DNA from: Oscillospiraceae bacterium
Lineage (GTDB): Bacteria; Bacillota; Clostridia; UBA1212
DNA: 64,000 nucleotides
Assembly (NCBI GenBank): GCA_015069195.1
Contig: SVJA01000007.1
Location: forward strand, 1 to 64,000
Reading direction: 5' to 3'
Position 1 is the stretch's first letter. The number at the start of each line of letters is the position of its first letter. The translations under genes were made by a program, and so were the position numbers. The notes beneath the pieces are model-generated. The model was given only the letters and a program-made list of their open reading frames with translations. It made no database searches and was not told the DNA's origin. This document shows positions 1-8,195 of the stretch, piece by piece.

Positions 1-531
1 AAGAGGGGCCTCACCTACTTCTTCTCGATAACCTCGTTTGTGTAATCCGTGACCGCTGGTGTCTATAGAAAGAGTCGCAACATCGTTGAGCAAACTTACT
101 TCTATTTTATATTTAGGGCCTGTTTCATTGATCCAATCAACTTTGTATACTTTTTTAAGTCTTTCGGCTATCGCTTTTTTTACTATTGCCTGGCAATCGG
201 ATATGCTGAAAAGTTTTGATTTGACCGATTTTCCGTCCACCGGAAATTCTGCATTTTCAGTAAGCCATCTTTCCCACGGCAGCGCCTTTGTCCCTTCAAA
301 AAGTTCATCAAACGTAAGAGCTTTGAACTGTCCCATATTTATACAAAGTCTGTTGGCTGTTCTGAGCCACATATTGCATTTACAAATACCTTCTATGTCT
401 GCTGAAAAATATATTCTGCCGTTTTCGGTTGATCTCTCTGTATAGCCAAGCCATTCGAGTTCACGCGCCGTGACCGCTTCGAGACCGAAAGCGGTTGTCG
501 CTATTAAATTTATTTTTTCACTTTCTACCAT
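1..531 (-). CDS. THUMP-domain class I RNA methyltransferase (RlmL/YpsC-like), N-terminal part
   Basis: The gene runs off the left edge; 177 N-terminal codons are visible from an ATG at 531. It has the N-terminal ferredoxin-like/THUMP region and ends at the signature SGHGLHKRGYR, which in the RlmL/YpsC family immediately precedes the SAM-binding methyltransferase domain. The family makes N2-methylguanosine in 23S rRNA using S-adenosylmethionine. The catalytic half, with its NPPY-type motif, lies outside the window, so activity cannot be judged. It follows the pseudouridine synthase gene by 12 bases and is probably the last visible gene of an RNA-modification operon. Confidence 0.85.
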   Translation of the reverse strand, partial: MVESEKINLIATTAFGLEAVTARELEWLGYTERSTENGRIYFSADIEGICKCNMWLRTANRLCINMGQFKALTFDELFEGTKALPWERWLTENAEFPVDGKSVKSKLFSISDCQAIVKKAIAERLKKVYKVDWINETGPKYKIEVSLLNDVATLSIDTSGHGLHKRGYREEVGEAPL

Positions 532-543
532 AATCTTCACCGT

Positions 544-1335
544 TTATTTTGAATCTTTGAGACTTGTAAACTCATCGAAGCGTTCATTTAATATTGCATT
601 TGAAAATTCCGAATAAGAACATGCTTCAAACATAGTCCAATAATCTTTTTGCTCCGGTATACTGCACAGCTTCAGAATTCTATCTTCTGTCGGATGTTTT
701 ACCGCAATAACAGAAGACCAGAGTGCAAGTGAAAACTTATCATTTGAATAAGTATTCTTAGAAATAGCTGCACTTTTTTGATTTCCATATTTTGTGTCGC
801 CTAAAAGAGGATGTCCTGAAAGTGACATCTGTACTCTTATCTGATGTGTTCTGCCTGTGATCGGCACGGCAAAAATAAGACTTAGACCGGCTTTTACTGC
901 TACCGTTTCATAATAAAGAACACATTCTTTTCCGTTTTTGCTCTCGCGAACGGTGTTATCCTTCTCGTTCTTTTCAAGTCTATTAATCAGATAACCGTTT
1001 TCTTTTCCGGGAACTCCTTCAACTATTGCAAAGTAACCCTTGTACATTTTCTTGTTGCGAAGCTGTTCCGAAAGTCTGGATGCACCTTTTGAAGTCTTTG
1101 CAAAAATCATCGTACCGCCGGTATTTCTGTCAAGCCTGTGAATAAGTCCAAGAAAAACATTTCCCGGCTTTTCGTATCTTACTTTTATATCATTTTTTAT
1201 AATAGTTAGCATATCGGTATCGCCGCTTATGTCACACTGCGACAGTATGCCTCCCGGTTTTACCACTGAAATGACATGGTTATCCTCATAAATTACAGGC
1301 AATACATAATTTTTGTATTTTATTTCGTATGACAT
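544..1335 (-). CDS. RluA-family pseudouridine synthase
   Basis: The protein has 263 residues. The RluA-family motif HRLDRNTGG at about residues 66-74 contains the catalytic aspartate (D69), which isomerises uridine to pseudouridine in rRNA or tRNA. The later segment GRTHQIRVQMSLSGHPLLGD is the conserved RluA substrate-binding region. There is no clear N-terminal S4 domain, so this is a short, RluA/RluD-like stand-alone catalytic domain. The ATG at 1335 overlaps the TAA stop of the upstream methyltransferase gene by one base, indicating translational coupling. The exact target uridine cannot be inferred. Confidence 0.9.
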   Translation of the reverse strand: MSYEIKYKNYVLPVIYEDNHVISVVKPGGILSQCDISGDTDMLTIIKNDIKVRYEKPGNVFLGLIHRLDRNTGGTMIFAKTSKGASRLSEQLRNKKMYKGYFAIVEGVPGKENGYLINRLEKNEKDNTVRESKNGKECVLYYETVAVKAGLSLIFAVPITGRTHQIRVQMSLSGHPLLGDTKYGNQKSAAISKNTYSNDKFSLALWSSVIAVKHPTEDRILKLCSIPEQKDYWTMFEACSYSEFSNAILNERFDEFTSLKDSK

Positions 1336-2216
1336 TACTCAGCGCTCCATCTTGCAAATGAACCGCACGGAAGATATATGTTGTGATTTGATGTCACCGG
1401 GATACAGATATCTCCGCTCTCAACGATTCCGCCTCTGCCTCTTTTTACAAGAAGGTTTAATATATTTCCGGTAACAACAGGAGAAAGACCTGTTGTGTAT
1501 GAATTCAATAAAAAGAATAATGCATTATCACTCAGAAGTCCTGCACACTCCTCCACAAATCCCCAAAGGTTGTCCTCAAGTTTCCAGACCTCACCGCCGG
1601 GACCTCTGCCGTATGACGGAGGATCCATAATAATCGCATCGTACTTGTTTCCGCGTCTTATTTCTCTGCTGACAAATTTGAAAGCATCATCTACAAGATA
1701 ACGGACTTCCGCCTTATCAAGACCTGAAAGAAGAACATTTTCTCTTGCGCGAGTAACCATACCCTTTGATGCATCTACATGGCAAACGCTTGCTCCGGCA
1801 GACGCCGCTGCAACAGTCGCACCGCCTGTATATCCGAAAAGATTTAAAACTTTTACAGGTTGTCCTGCAGATGTTCTCTTTTTGATGGCATCAATCATTA
1901 TATCCCAATTTGCAGCCTGCTCAGGAAAAAGTCCCGTATGCTTAAAACCGGTAGGTTCTATGTAGAATTTGAGATTTTTATATGAAATAGTCCATTTTTC
2001 GGCAAACTTTTTATTGTACTGCCACTGACCGCCGCCGGAATTGCTCCTTTTGTAAGAAGCGTCAGCCTTTGCCCACAGCTCCGGTCGCACCTTTCCCCAG
2101 ATAACCTGCGGATCAGGTCTTGCAAGAACAATATCGCCCCATCTTTCAAGTTTCATACCGTCTCCGCAATCAAGTATTTCGTAATCTTTCCATGAATCAG
2201 CAATTAAAACAGACAT
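1335..2216 (-). CDS. class I SAM-dependent rRNA methyltransferase (RlmI/RlmK-like)
   Basis: The product has 293 residues. The SAM-binding loop NLFGYTGGATVAA is at about residues 125-137 and the catalytic-type motif MDPPSYGRG is near residue 198. This pattern matches the RlmI/RlmK-like family (PF10672-type) that modifies 23S rRNA bases, though the target is not predictable here. There is no N-terminal PUA domain, so it is shorter than E. coli RlmI. The ATG at 2216 is chosen because GGAG lies nine bases upstream; a TTG just before it is less likely. Its stop overlaps the start of the pseudouridine synthase. Confidence 0.85.
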   Translation of the reverse strand: MSVLIADSWKDYEILDCGDGMKLERWGDIVLARPDPQVIWGKVRPELWAKADASYKRSNSGGGQWQYNKKFAEKWTISYKNLKFYIEPTGFKHTGLFPEQAANWDIMIDAIKKRTSAGQPVKVLNLFGYTGGATVAAASAGASVCHVDASKGMVTRARENVLLSGLDKAEVRYLVDDAFKFVSREIRRGNKYDAIIMDPPSYGRGPGGEVWKLEDNLWGFVEECAGLLSDNALFFLLNSYTTGLSPVVTGNILNLLVKRGRGGIVESGDICIPVTSNHNIYLPCGSFARWSAE

Positions 2217-2297
2217 CAATAAAATCTCCGCTCATCAAAAATTTGTCTGAACAACATCTTGTGTCACGCCGTCCGAACCTTTTGAATTATAGCAGAA

Positions 2298-2696
2298 TTA
2301 AAGCAAAATATACAATAGCGCAATCAAAAGAATATCATTGTCATTAAATCGGTTTAAAATGTCAGACGCCTTCGACAAAAAATCAGTAACAGAAAACTCT
2401 TTTTCATCACTTCCGGATGTATCGTCGTAATCAGTTTCCGAATTTCTTCTTGAAAGAAAAATTATTACAATCAGTACAATAAGAAGCAAATCATCACTGC
2501 CGGTGCTTCCCGAAAACTTATCGAAAAAATTTTTTAAACCTTTTGCTCTTGATTTCTTATTACGGGAAGATTTCTTTAAAGGTTCTTCGGAACATTCTAA
2601 GTCACAAGGCGGTTGGACATATACAGTTTCCTGTCTTTCCGGACGATGACCTCTGTTATAATTATTTTTTCTTTTACGTCTGCGCCTCGCCCTCAT
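2298..2696 (-). CDS. small basic membrane-associated protein, unknown
   Basis: The protein has 132 residues and no family I recognise. The N-terminus is extremely Arg/Lys-rich (MRARRRRKRK). Two short hydrophobic stretches follow: DDLLLIVLIVIIFLS in the middle, and NDILLIALLYILL at the very C-terminus. The middle has a Lys-rich segment and an acidic segment. Two short LLLI-type hydrophobic segments each preceded by acidic residues suggest a membrane-peripheral or two-hairpin protein. The start ATG at 2696 has GAGAGGTG eight bases upstream. It is third in a run of three small unknown genes (3422 to 2298), probably co-transcribed with the RNA-modification genes downstream. Confidence 0.6.
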   Translation of the reverse strand: MRARRRRKRKNNYNRGHRPERQETVYVQPPCDLECSEEPLKKSSRNKKSRAKGLKNFFDKFSGSTGSDDLLLIVLIVIIFLSRRNSETDYDDTSGSDEKEFSVTDFLSKASDILNRFNDNDILLIALLYILL

Positions 2697-2723
2697 TTTC
2701 GGGACACCTCTCAAAATTTATAA

Positions 2724-3113
2724 TCAGCCGTTCTGACCGTACATTTCAACGATTTTTGCAAAACAGAGAAACTTAATACATTTATCAACTCTGCTCTGCC
2801 TATTATTTTTCAATAGCGGTTTAAGATTTTTCAAAAAAATAATTTTGTAATCATTTTCATTTTGATGTTGTGCAGCCTTTACGCCGGTAATAATACGCAT
2901 AATGTCCATACCGTTACCGAGCAAATTACTCGGAAAGCCGGAAATATTTTCCTGTTTTTCGCAAGATGTACTTTCTTCGTTCTCACATCCGCATTCGGAA
3001 CTGTCATCAGAGCCGAGAAAGGCAGACAACATATCTCCGATATTATCCGGCATTTTTTCTATGCCTAAAGCGCTGCCGATCTCTTTAATTTTATTTTCAA
3101 GCTCTGCGTCCAT
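2724..3113 (-). CDS. hypothetical protein with central Cys/Glu-rich segment
   Basis: The protein has 129 residues and an unrecognised family. The N-terminal half is acidic and contains a cysteine cluster (SSECGCENEESTSCEKQ, about residues 38-54). The C-terminal half is helical and basic, with KNLKPLLKNNRQSRVDKCIKF. It is predicted soluble, without a signal peptide. The ATG at 3113 has GGAGG five bases upstream. It sits 15 bases after the 97-residue gene and 27 bases before the small basic membrane protein gene, so the three look like one transcription unit. Confidence 0.6.
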   Translation of the reverse strand: MDAELENKIKEIGSALGIEKMPDNIGDMLSAFLGSDDSSECGCENEESTSCEKQENISGFPSNLLGNGMDIMRIITGVKAAQHQNENDYKIIFLKNLKPLLKNNRQSRVDKCIKFLCFAKIVEMYGQNG

Positions 3114-3128
3114 CAAAACCTCCGAAAA

Positions 3129-3422
3129 TTATTTATTTCCTAAGAGTTCATTCAATTTCTTCATCACCACATCGCTGTCTTTACCTGCAACAGCTTTAAT
3201 TTTTTCCATATCAGCCTTTGTAAGTGTACGTTTAATCTTTTCCGTATCAATGTTAAGTGACTTTATAGTCTGTGCATCAATCTGATCAAGTTGTTTTATC
3301 AAATCCTCTCTTTTCATATTCCCGAGTTTTCGTTTAATTTCCTCAGGACTTTTATTTTTCAGCATATCCATAGCTTGATTTACCTTTGCGTTTGCAATCT
3401 TTTTGTCAATAATATTAGCCAT
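3129..3422 (-). CDS. hypothetical small helical Lys-rich protein
   Basis: The protein has 97 residues, is entirely charged and helical, and has no hydrophobic segment. It contains two repeat-like amphipathic segments (EEIKRKLGNMKREDLIKQL and TEKIKRTLTKADMEKIKAV), which suggests a small helical-bundle or coiled-coil protein. No family was recognised. The ribosome site GGAGG is about 13 bases before the ATG, longer than usual. It is the first gene of the leftmost minus-strand unit and is divergent from the metallo-beta-lactamase gene at 3498, so the 75-base gap must hold both promoters. Confidence 0.6.
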   Translation of the reverse strand: MANIIDKKIANAKVNQAMDMLKNKSPEEIKRKLGNMKREDLIKQLDQIDAQTIKSLNIDTEKIKRTLTKADMEKIKAVAGKDSDVVMKKLNELLGNK

Positions 3423-3497
3423 AAAAATTTATGTACCTCCGAGACAGTTTGTTATATAATATGCATAAAATACGCAAAAAGTTCTGCGAGGAGTAAA

Positions 3498-4514
3498 ATG
3501 CACAAAAAATATTCGAAAAAATATACTTTCATAAAAAAGCTATCGAAAGCCGCCGTTATGCTTGCATTGATTATGATAATGATTGCACCTGCGAGCGGTT
3601 GTCATAATATTGATTTCAGCCTTCCGTTCTACACCATGACGCCGCGCAGGACATCACGCCCGAAAAGTACCGTAAACGCAACATCTTCGCCTTCAGAAAA
3701 CCGGGATTATAACGAAACCGAAAAGCCCCAATCCACCGCAGATGTTACAATCGGAGACGGCACATTAGAAGTCCATTTCATAAACGTCGGCCAAGGCGAC
3801 TCAATTTTTATAAGACAAGGCGATAAAACAATGCTCATAGACGCCGGAGAACGTGATCAAGGCACCGTAGTCACAAAATATCTTAACAAACTGCACATTG
3901 ACAATATCGATTATCTGGTGGGCACACATCCTCACAGCGACCACATCGGAGGACTTGCGACAGTCATAAAAAGCATTCCTGTAGATAACGCTATTATACC
4001 GGACATAGAACACGACACAAAAACTTATGAGAACTTCATAGTCGCTCTCTTAGACAAAGAGATAGAAACTTTTCCTGCAGAAGCGGGCGACACTTATTCA
4101 CTCGGAGATGCAGAATTTAAAATTTTAGCACCTGTGCGTGACGATTACGAAGACCTCAACAATTGGTCTGTTGTAATCAAACTCACATACGGAGAAAAAT
4201 CGTTTTTATTCACGGGAGACGCAGAGAGCCTTGCGGAAACAGATATAATAAACAGCGGTTATGATTTATCGGCAGACGTTCTAAAAGTAGGACACCACGG
4301 TTCTGCCACAAGCAGTACATTAAAGTTCTTAAAAAAGGTTTCTCCCGAATACGGAATCATTTCGTGCGGAGTGGACAATTCTTACGGCCACCCTGACCCG
4401 ATAATCACAAAGCGCCTTGCTAATATGAAGATAACAACATACTCAACGCACACCGTCGGAACCGTAATAGTAACAAGCGACGGCAAAACTATAGAAATAA
4501 AAACAGAAAAATAA
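3498..4514 (+). CDS. ComEC/Rec2-like metallo-beta-lactamase fold lipoprotein
   Basis: The protein has 338 residues from the ATG at 3498 (GAGGAG seven bases upstream); the frame is open further upstream but without a credible site. The N-terminus has a basic region, a hydrophobic stretch and the lipobox-like ASGC, so it is probably a surface lipoprotein. After a Ser/Thr/Pro-rich spacer, the beta-lactamase fold begins at VHFINVGQGDSIFIRQG. The metal site THPHSDHIGG and the later LKVGHHGSATSS match the C-terminal nuclease-like domain of ComEC. Such stand-alone proteins are putative extracellular hydrolases or nucleases. The DUF3006 gene follows by 15 bases, a common pairing. Confidence 0.85.
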   Translation: MHKKYSKKYTFIKKLSKAAVMLALIMIMIAPASGCHNIDFSLPFYTMTPRRTSRPKSTVNATSSPSENRDYNETEKPQSTADVTIGDGTLEVHFINVGQGDSIFIRQGDKTMLIDAGERDQGTVVTKYLNKLHIDNIDYLVGTHPHSDHIGGLATVIKSIPVDNAIIPDIEHDTKTYENFIVALLDKEIETFPAEAGDTYSLGDAEFKILAPVRDDYEDLNNWSVVIKLTYGEKSFLFTGDAESLAETDIINSGYDLSADVLKVGHHGSATSSTLKFLKKVSPEYGIISCGVDNSYGHPDPIITKRLANMKITTYSTHTVGTVIVTSDGKTIEIKTEK

Positions 4515-4529
4515 CAGAGGTCATCTTAT

Positions 4530-4790
4530 ATGAAATTCACTATTGAACGAATTGAAAACAATATTGCCATTTGCGAATACGAGGAAAACTGTGAAATACT
4601 GCATAAAGAAATCGCAGTTTCGGACCTGCCTTTTAAACCCAAAGAAGGATTGGTATTTACCGCCGAAGAAATTGACGGAATATGGTGTTACAAACTGACC
4701 GAAGCCGACATTCAAGAGCCTGAAAAAAGGAAAAAACGTGTCAGAAACAAACTGAACATATTGTTCGGAAGAAAGACGAAGGATGAATAA
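4530..4790 (+). CDS. DUF3006 domain-containing protein
   Basis: The protein has 86 residues. The start MKFTIERIENNIAICEYEE followed by a LPFKPKEG turn is the DUF3006 pattern: a small beta-barrel-like protein of unknown function often encoded beside ComEC-like metallo-beta-lactamase genes, as here. The C-terminal 20 residues are strongly basic (KRKKRVRNK), unlike most family members, and could bind nucleic acid or membrane. It is followed after about 10 bases by a strong hairpin terminator. Confidence 0.8.
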   Translation: MKFTIERIENNIAICEYEENCEILHKEIAVSDLPFKPKEGLVFTAEEIDGIWCYKLTEADIQEPEKRKKRVRNKLNILFGRKTKDE

Positions 4791-4800
4791 AAAAAGAAAG

Positions 4801-4840
4801 CGACTTAAAACTGTTTTGCAAACAATTTTAAGTCGTTTTT
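4801..4840. terminator. Rho-independent terminator between convergent units
   Basis: Arms 4801-4810 and 4826-4835 pair perfectly (CGACTTAAAA with its complement). An inner TGTTT/AAACA stem extends them with one mismatch, and TTTTT follows at 4836-4840. An A-rich run before the hairpin gives a T-run on the minus strand, so it can stop both the DUF3006 unit and the typA-mltG-trmR-trhP unit. Confidence 0.85.
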
Positions 4841-4884
4841 CAATCCTTGCCGCATAAAACAAAATAATTATTTAGTGTGCATCA

Positions 4885-6165
4885 TCACTTCCAACGCCTT
4901 ATAAGAGCACCTTCCGTTGTTTTAAACGGAGTCTTTATATGAACTTCCATCATTGCATGGGGCGCACGTGCGATGCTTTCGCCATACTGATTGAACATCT
5001 CATTTACAATAAATTTATGATTTTCCGCATCTCCCGGAATTAAAAACTCCAGTTCGTTACCGACATCAAATGCACCTTTAAGGCTGAATATCGTTTCGTA
5101 TTCATTTTCACCGCAAACACGGCACTCTTTTACAATACCTATAAAATCACTATCTCTGCTGTACGATGACGAAGAGAATATCTGCTCTCCTCTGTTCCCA
5201 AGTGCAAATCCCGTGCTGTAATCACGGTGGCTTACGGAGCAAAGCTCTTTCATCATTTCTTGAATAAATTTATCGTCTGATTTATATTTTTCCATATTCT
5301 CAAAGCAATAATCAATTGCTTTTCGGTATGCACGAGTTGTAACAGCCGTGTAAAATTCACTCTTCATACGGCCTTCGATTTTAAGACTGCCTACACCCGC
5401 CATAATCATTTCGGGAAGATATTGTATAAGGCACAGATCCTTGGAATTAAATATAAATGTACCACGTTCATTTTCTTCTACCGGCATATACTCTCCCGGT
5501 CTTTTTTCCTCCGCGATATGGTAATTCCATCTGCACGGCTGTGCACAGTCTCCCCTGTTTGACGATCTGCCTGTCATATAATCGCTGAGCATACATCTGC
5601 CCGAGAACGACATACACATCGCCCCGTGAACAAACGCCTCCAGATACGGCTCATCAGCAGGTCGATCAGCAAGTTCCGGATTATTTTTCAGCAAATTATA
5701 ATTTATACCGGCAATCTCTTCGATAGACAATTCTCTTGCAAGATTTACTCGTACCGCACCGTTTTTCAGCCAGAAATCCACTGTTTTCCAGTTAAGATTG
5801 TTAGCCTGTGTGCTTACGTGAATTTTAAGTTCCGGACAAATTTCACGAACAGTCATAAAAGTACCGATATCGGCAACAATAACTCCGTGAACACCTATTT
5901 CTTCAAGTTCTTTTGCATACTCTGCAATTTTATCAAGGTCGGCATCGCGAGAGATTATATTCATAGTAACAAATATCTTTTTTCCGATAGCATTTGCAAT
6001 CCTTACGGCTTCTATCATTTCTTCACGAGTAAAATTATCCGCCTGCGCACGAAGACTGAAACATTCACCGCCTATGTAAACTGCGTCAGCACCAAATGCA
6101 AATGCCGTTTTAAGTTTTGTAAAATTTCCTGCCGGTGCTAAAAGTTCCGGTTTCTTTATTGTCAT
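4885..6165 (-). CDS. trhP: U32 family protein, tRNA uridine-34 hydroxylation (TrhP)
   Basis: The protein has 426 residues. It begins with the U32 TIM-barrel signature PELLAPAGNFTKLKTAF and carries the family motif EAFVHGAMCMSFSGRC at about residues 176-191. Cysteines at about 184, 191, 207 and 211 are the likely iron-sulfur ligands. In B. subtilis and E. coli, TrhP-type U32 proteins support prephenate-dependent 5-hydroxylation of U34 in tRNA. The gene directly follows trmR, which methylates that hydroxyl, as in the Bacillus yrrM-yrrN-yrrO order, supporting this role rather than proteolysis. Bacillus has two U32 genes here; only one is present. Confidence 0.88.
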   Translation of the reverse strand: MTIKKPELLAPAGNFTKLKTAFAFGADAVYIGGECFSLRAQADNFTREEMIEAVRIANAIGKKIFVTMNIISRDADLDKIAEYAKELEEIGVHGVIVADIGTFMTVREICPELKIHVSTQANNLNWKTVDFWLKNGAVRVNLARELSIEEIAGINYNLLKNNPELADRPADEPYLEAFVHGAMCMSFSGRCMLSDYMTGRSSNRGDCAQPCRWNYHIAEEKRPGEYMPVEENERGTFIFNSKDLCLIQYLPEMIMAGVGSLKIEGRMKSEFYTAVTTRAYRKAIDYCFENMEKYKSDDKFIQEMMKELCSVSHRDYSTGFALGNRGEQIFSSSSYSRDSDFIGIVKECRVCGENEYETIFSLKGAFDVGNELEFLIPGDAENHKFIVNEMFNQYGESIARAPHAMMEVHIKTPFKTTEGALIRRWK

Positions 6166-6170
6166 CAGCC

Positions 6171-6821
6171 TTAGTCCTTTCGTTTGACGGATATTGTCAT
6201 ACCGTCCCCTGTTTCAATTACGCTTGTCGTATAGTCATCATCACTTGTAAGTTTTTCAAGGAATGCTCTCAGATTGGCAATTATAGTACGATGCTTGTGC
6301 GGTGCATCTTCCGGTGCGTCAAAGATTTTTCCATAAAATATAACATTGTCGCAGACCAAGAGTCCACCCGGCTTAAGGAGCCTTTTTATATCGTCATACA
6401 TCTCTATGTACTGACTTTTGGCACTGTCAACAAATATCATATCATACACTTCACTGCCGCTGAGGCAAGATAAAACCTCCCCGGCATCACCGACTATAAC
6501 TCGTATATTTTTTTCAAGGCCGGCTTTTTTTATGTTTTCTTTTGCTATCGCAGCGGTATCAATATCAAGCTCTACTGTGTCAATATTTACGCCACATTTA
6601 CCGTCCACATCACTACAGCAAGTTGCCATAAGAATTGCGGAATACCCGACGGCAGTTCCTGCCTCGAGTATTCGTTGCGGCGCTTTGAGCGTCGTCAGAA
6701 CGCGCATAAGTGCCGCAGCATCAGCACGCAGAATAGGTACGTTGTCCGATTCTGCGTGCTGCCGCAACTCCGTTAAAAATTGATTTTTTTCAGTTGATAA
6801 AGTTTTAAGATAATCATTCAT
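6171..6821 (-). CDS. trmR: tRNA 5-hydroxyuridine O-methyltransferase (TrmR-like)
   Basis: The protein has 216 residues and an O-methyltransferase (PF01596) fold. Motif I ILEAGTAVGYS is at about residues 51-61, motif IV DMIFVDSAKSQYIEMYDDI contains metal-binding Asp residues, and LLKPGGLLVCDNVIFYGKI is the post-IV strand. TrmR converts 5-hydroxyuridine at tRNA position 34 to 5-methoxyuridine with SAM. The assignment among catechol-O-methyltransferase-like enzymes rests on position: it lies between mltG and trhP, exactly as in Bacillus. Five bases separate its stop from the trhP start. Confidence 0.85.
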   Translation of the reverse strand: MNDYLKTLSTEKNQFLTELRQHAESDNVPILRADAAALMRVLTTLKAPQRILEAGTAVGYSAILMATCCSDVDGKCGVNIDTVELDIDTAAIAKENIKKAGLEKNIRVIVGDAGEVLSCLSGSEVYDMIFVDSAKSQYIEMYDDIKRLLKPGGLLVCDNVIFYGKIFDAPEDAPHKHRTIIANLRAFLEKLTSDDDYTTSVIETGDGMTISVKRKD

Positions 6822-6848
6822 GGTGTAAATAATCAGCTGACAAAGCCG

Positions 6849-8147
6849 TCATTCTTCAATTTTATTTGCTTCTACCGCCTGTTTGTGTTGCTCCAATGTT
6901 TCTGAGAATACATGAGACTTTGGATTTTCCTTTGATACAACATAGTAGCAATAGCCATGCTTTTCGTAGTTGAGAATCGCTCTGATTGAAGAGCTGCTTG
7001 GGTTACAAATAGCTCCCGGAGTAAGACCTTCATAAAGATAAGTGTTGTAAGGATTATCAATCTCTTTCATCTCTTTCGTTATCTTTTCAGGAGTTTCACC
7101 ATTATTCATATTTCTGTAAATATATTGAATCGTGGCATCGCATTGCATCAATTTGAATTCGTCACTTTGAATTCTGTTTACGTATACACCGGCTATTGTT
7201 GAACGCTCTTTTGCAAGTTTTGCCTCTCTTTCGACAAAGGACGCCAGAATAACGACTTCTTCTACTGAAAGTCCCATCTTATCTGCCATCTCGTAGTATT
7301 CGGGCAAGAACTTCGCACTGAAATTGTTGAGCATTTTGTATATAACATCCTCGACATTAGCATTTATATCAAACTCATATGTGTCGGGGAACAAGAAACC
7401 TTCGAGCTTGTAATCCTTTTTTGAATCATTCTTTCCTATAAACGAATAAGACGATACATCTATGGAGTTTACTGCCTCTAAAAATGTTTTTTTGGGCACT
7501 ACACCGTTTTTCTCAAGACGTTCTGCATACTGAACCACGGTAAATCCCTCCGGAAATGTCACCTTTACGGTTTCGGGTTCACTTGAAAGTATTACCATAA
7601 TTTCATCGTAATTAAGACCTTTTGAAAGGTAATGCGTTCCGGCGGAATACTTACTGTCATAACCGTTAAAGTTTGAAAGCAGTTTAAAAATAAACTTGCT
7701 TGCAATAAGGTCGGCATCCTTAAGTGCATCTGCTATTTCCGAAGAATTTGCACCTTTTTTTATTTTAAACGGAACCTTTGTACCCTCATCAATTGTAATG
7801 GAGTCCTCTGTTATCGGATTTTCGTATCTGTCAACCAGATATGTATAAGACAGAAAACTGGTAAACAAAGTAAGTGCAAACAGTCCTATAATGCAGATAA
7901 TAACTAACGGAACTTTCTTTTTACGTGAAAACTTTCCGTCACTGAAATTACGCTTGATTTTGGGCGCATTTGCATTTCTCGGGGAGACAGAGTTTCTCTT
8001 CGGCATACCTTCTGAAGCTTTTGTTTCGTTACTCTTTTTTTCAGCTGTTTTATCGGATTTTTTCGCAGTTTTTTCAGGTTCGGGCTGTCTGGATGCACCC
8101 GGTTTTCTTATGCCTCTCACAGGTTTTAAATCACCTTTTCCTGCCAT
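6849..8147 (-). CDS. mltG: endolytic murein transglycosylase MltG
   Basis: The protein has 432 residues. A long basic cytoplasmic tail (about 1-78) is followed by one transmembrane helix (about 80-102) and the extracellular YceG/MltG domain with an N-terminal LysM-like part. The catalytic region LASFVEREAK carries the conserved glutamate at about residue 306. Downstream EGLTPGAICNPS is the family signature. MltG cleaves nascent peptidoglycan glycan strands and sets their length. The charged, low-complexity cytoplasmic tail is longer than in E. coli MltG, common in Clostridia. The gene sits between typA and trmR in one direction with small gaps. Confidence 0.93.
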   Translation of the reverse strand: MAGKGDLKPVRGIRKPGASRQPEPEKTAKKSDKTAEKKSNETKASEGMPKRNSVSPRNANAPKIKRNFSDGKFSRKKKVPLVIICIIGLFALTLFTSFLSYTYLVDRYENPITEDSITIDEGTKVPFKIKKGANSSEIADALKDADLIASKFIFKLLSNFNGYDSKYSAGTHYLSKGLNYDEIMVILSSEPETVKVTFPEGFTVVQYAERLEKNGVVPKKTFLEAVNSIDVSSYSFIGKNDSKKDYKLEGFLFPDTYEFDINANVEDVIYKMLNNFSAKFLPEYYEMADKMGLSVEEVVILASFVEREAKLAKERSTIAGVYVNRIQSDEFKLMQCDATIQYIYRNMNNGETPEKITKEMKEIDNPYNTYLYEGLTPGAICNPSSSSIRAILNYEKHGYCYYVVSKENPKSHVFSETLEQHKQAVEANKIEE

Positions 8148-8195
8148 ATTTTACACCGCCTTTTCTCAACTGTTATATTTGTCATATAAGAACTT

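Noticed and set aside
5626-6141. Plus-strand frame of 171 codons
   Set aside because: It is antisense within trhP, whose motifs are intact on the other strand.
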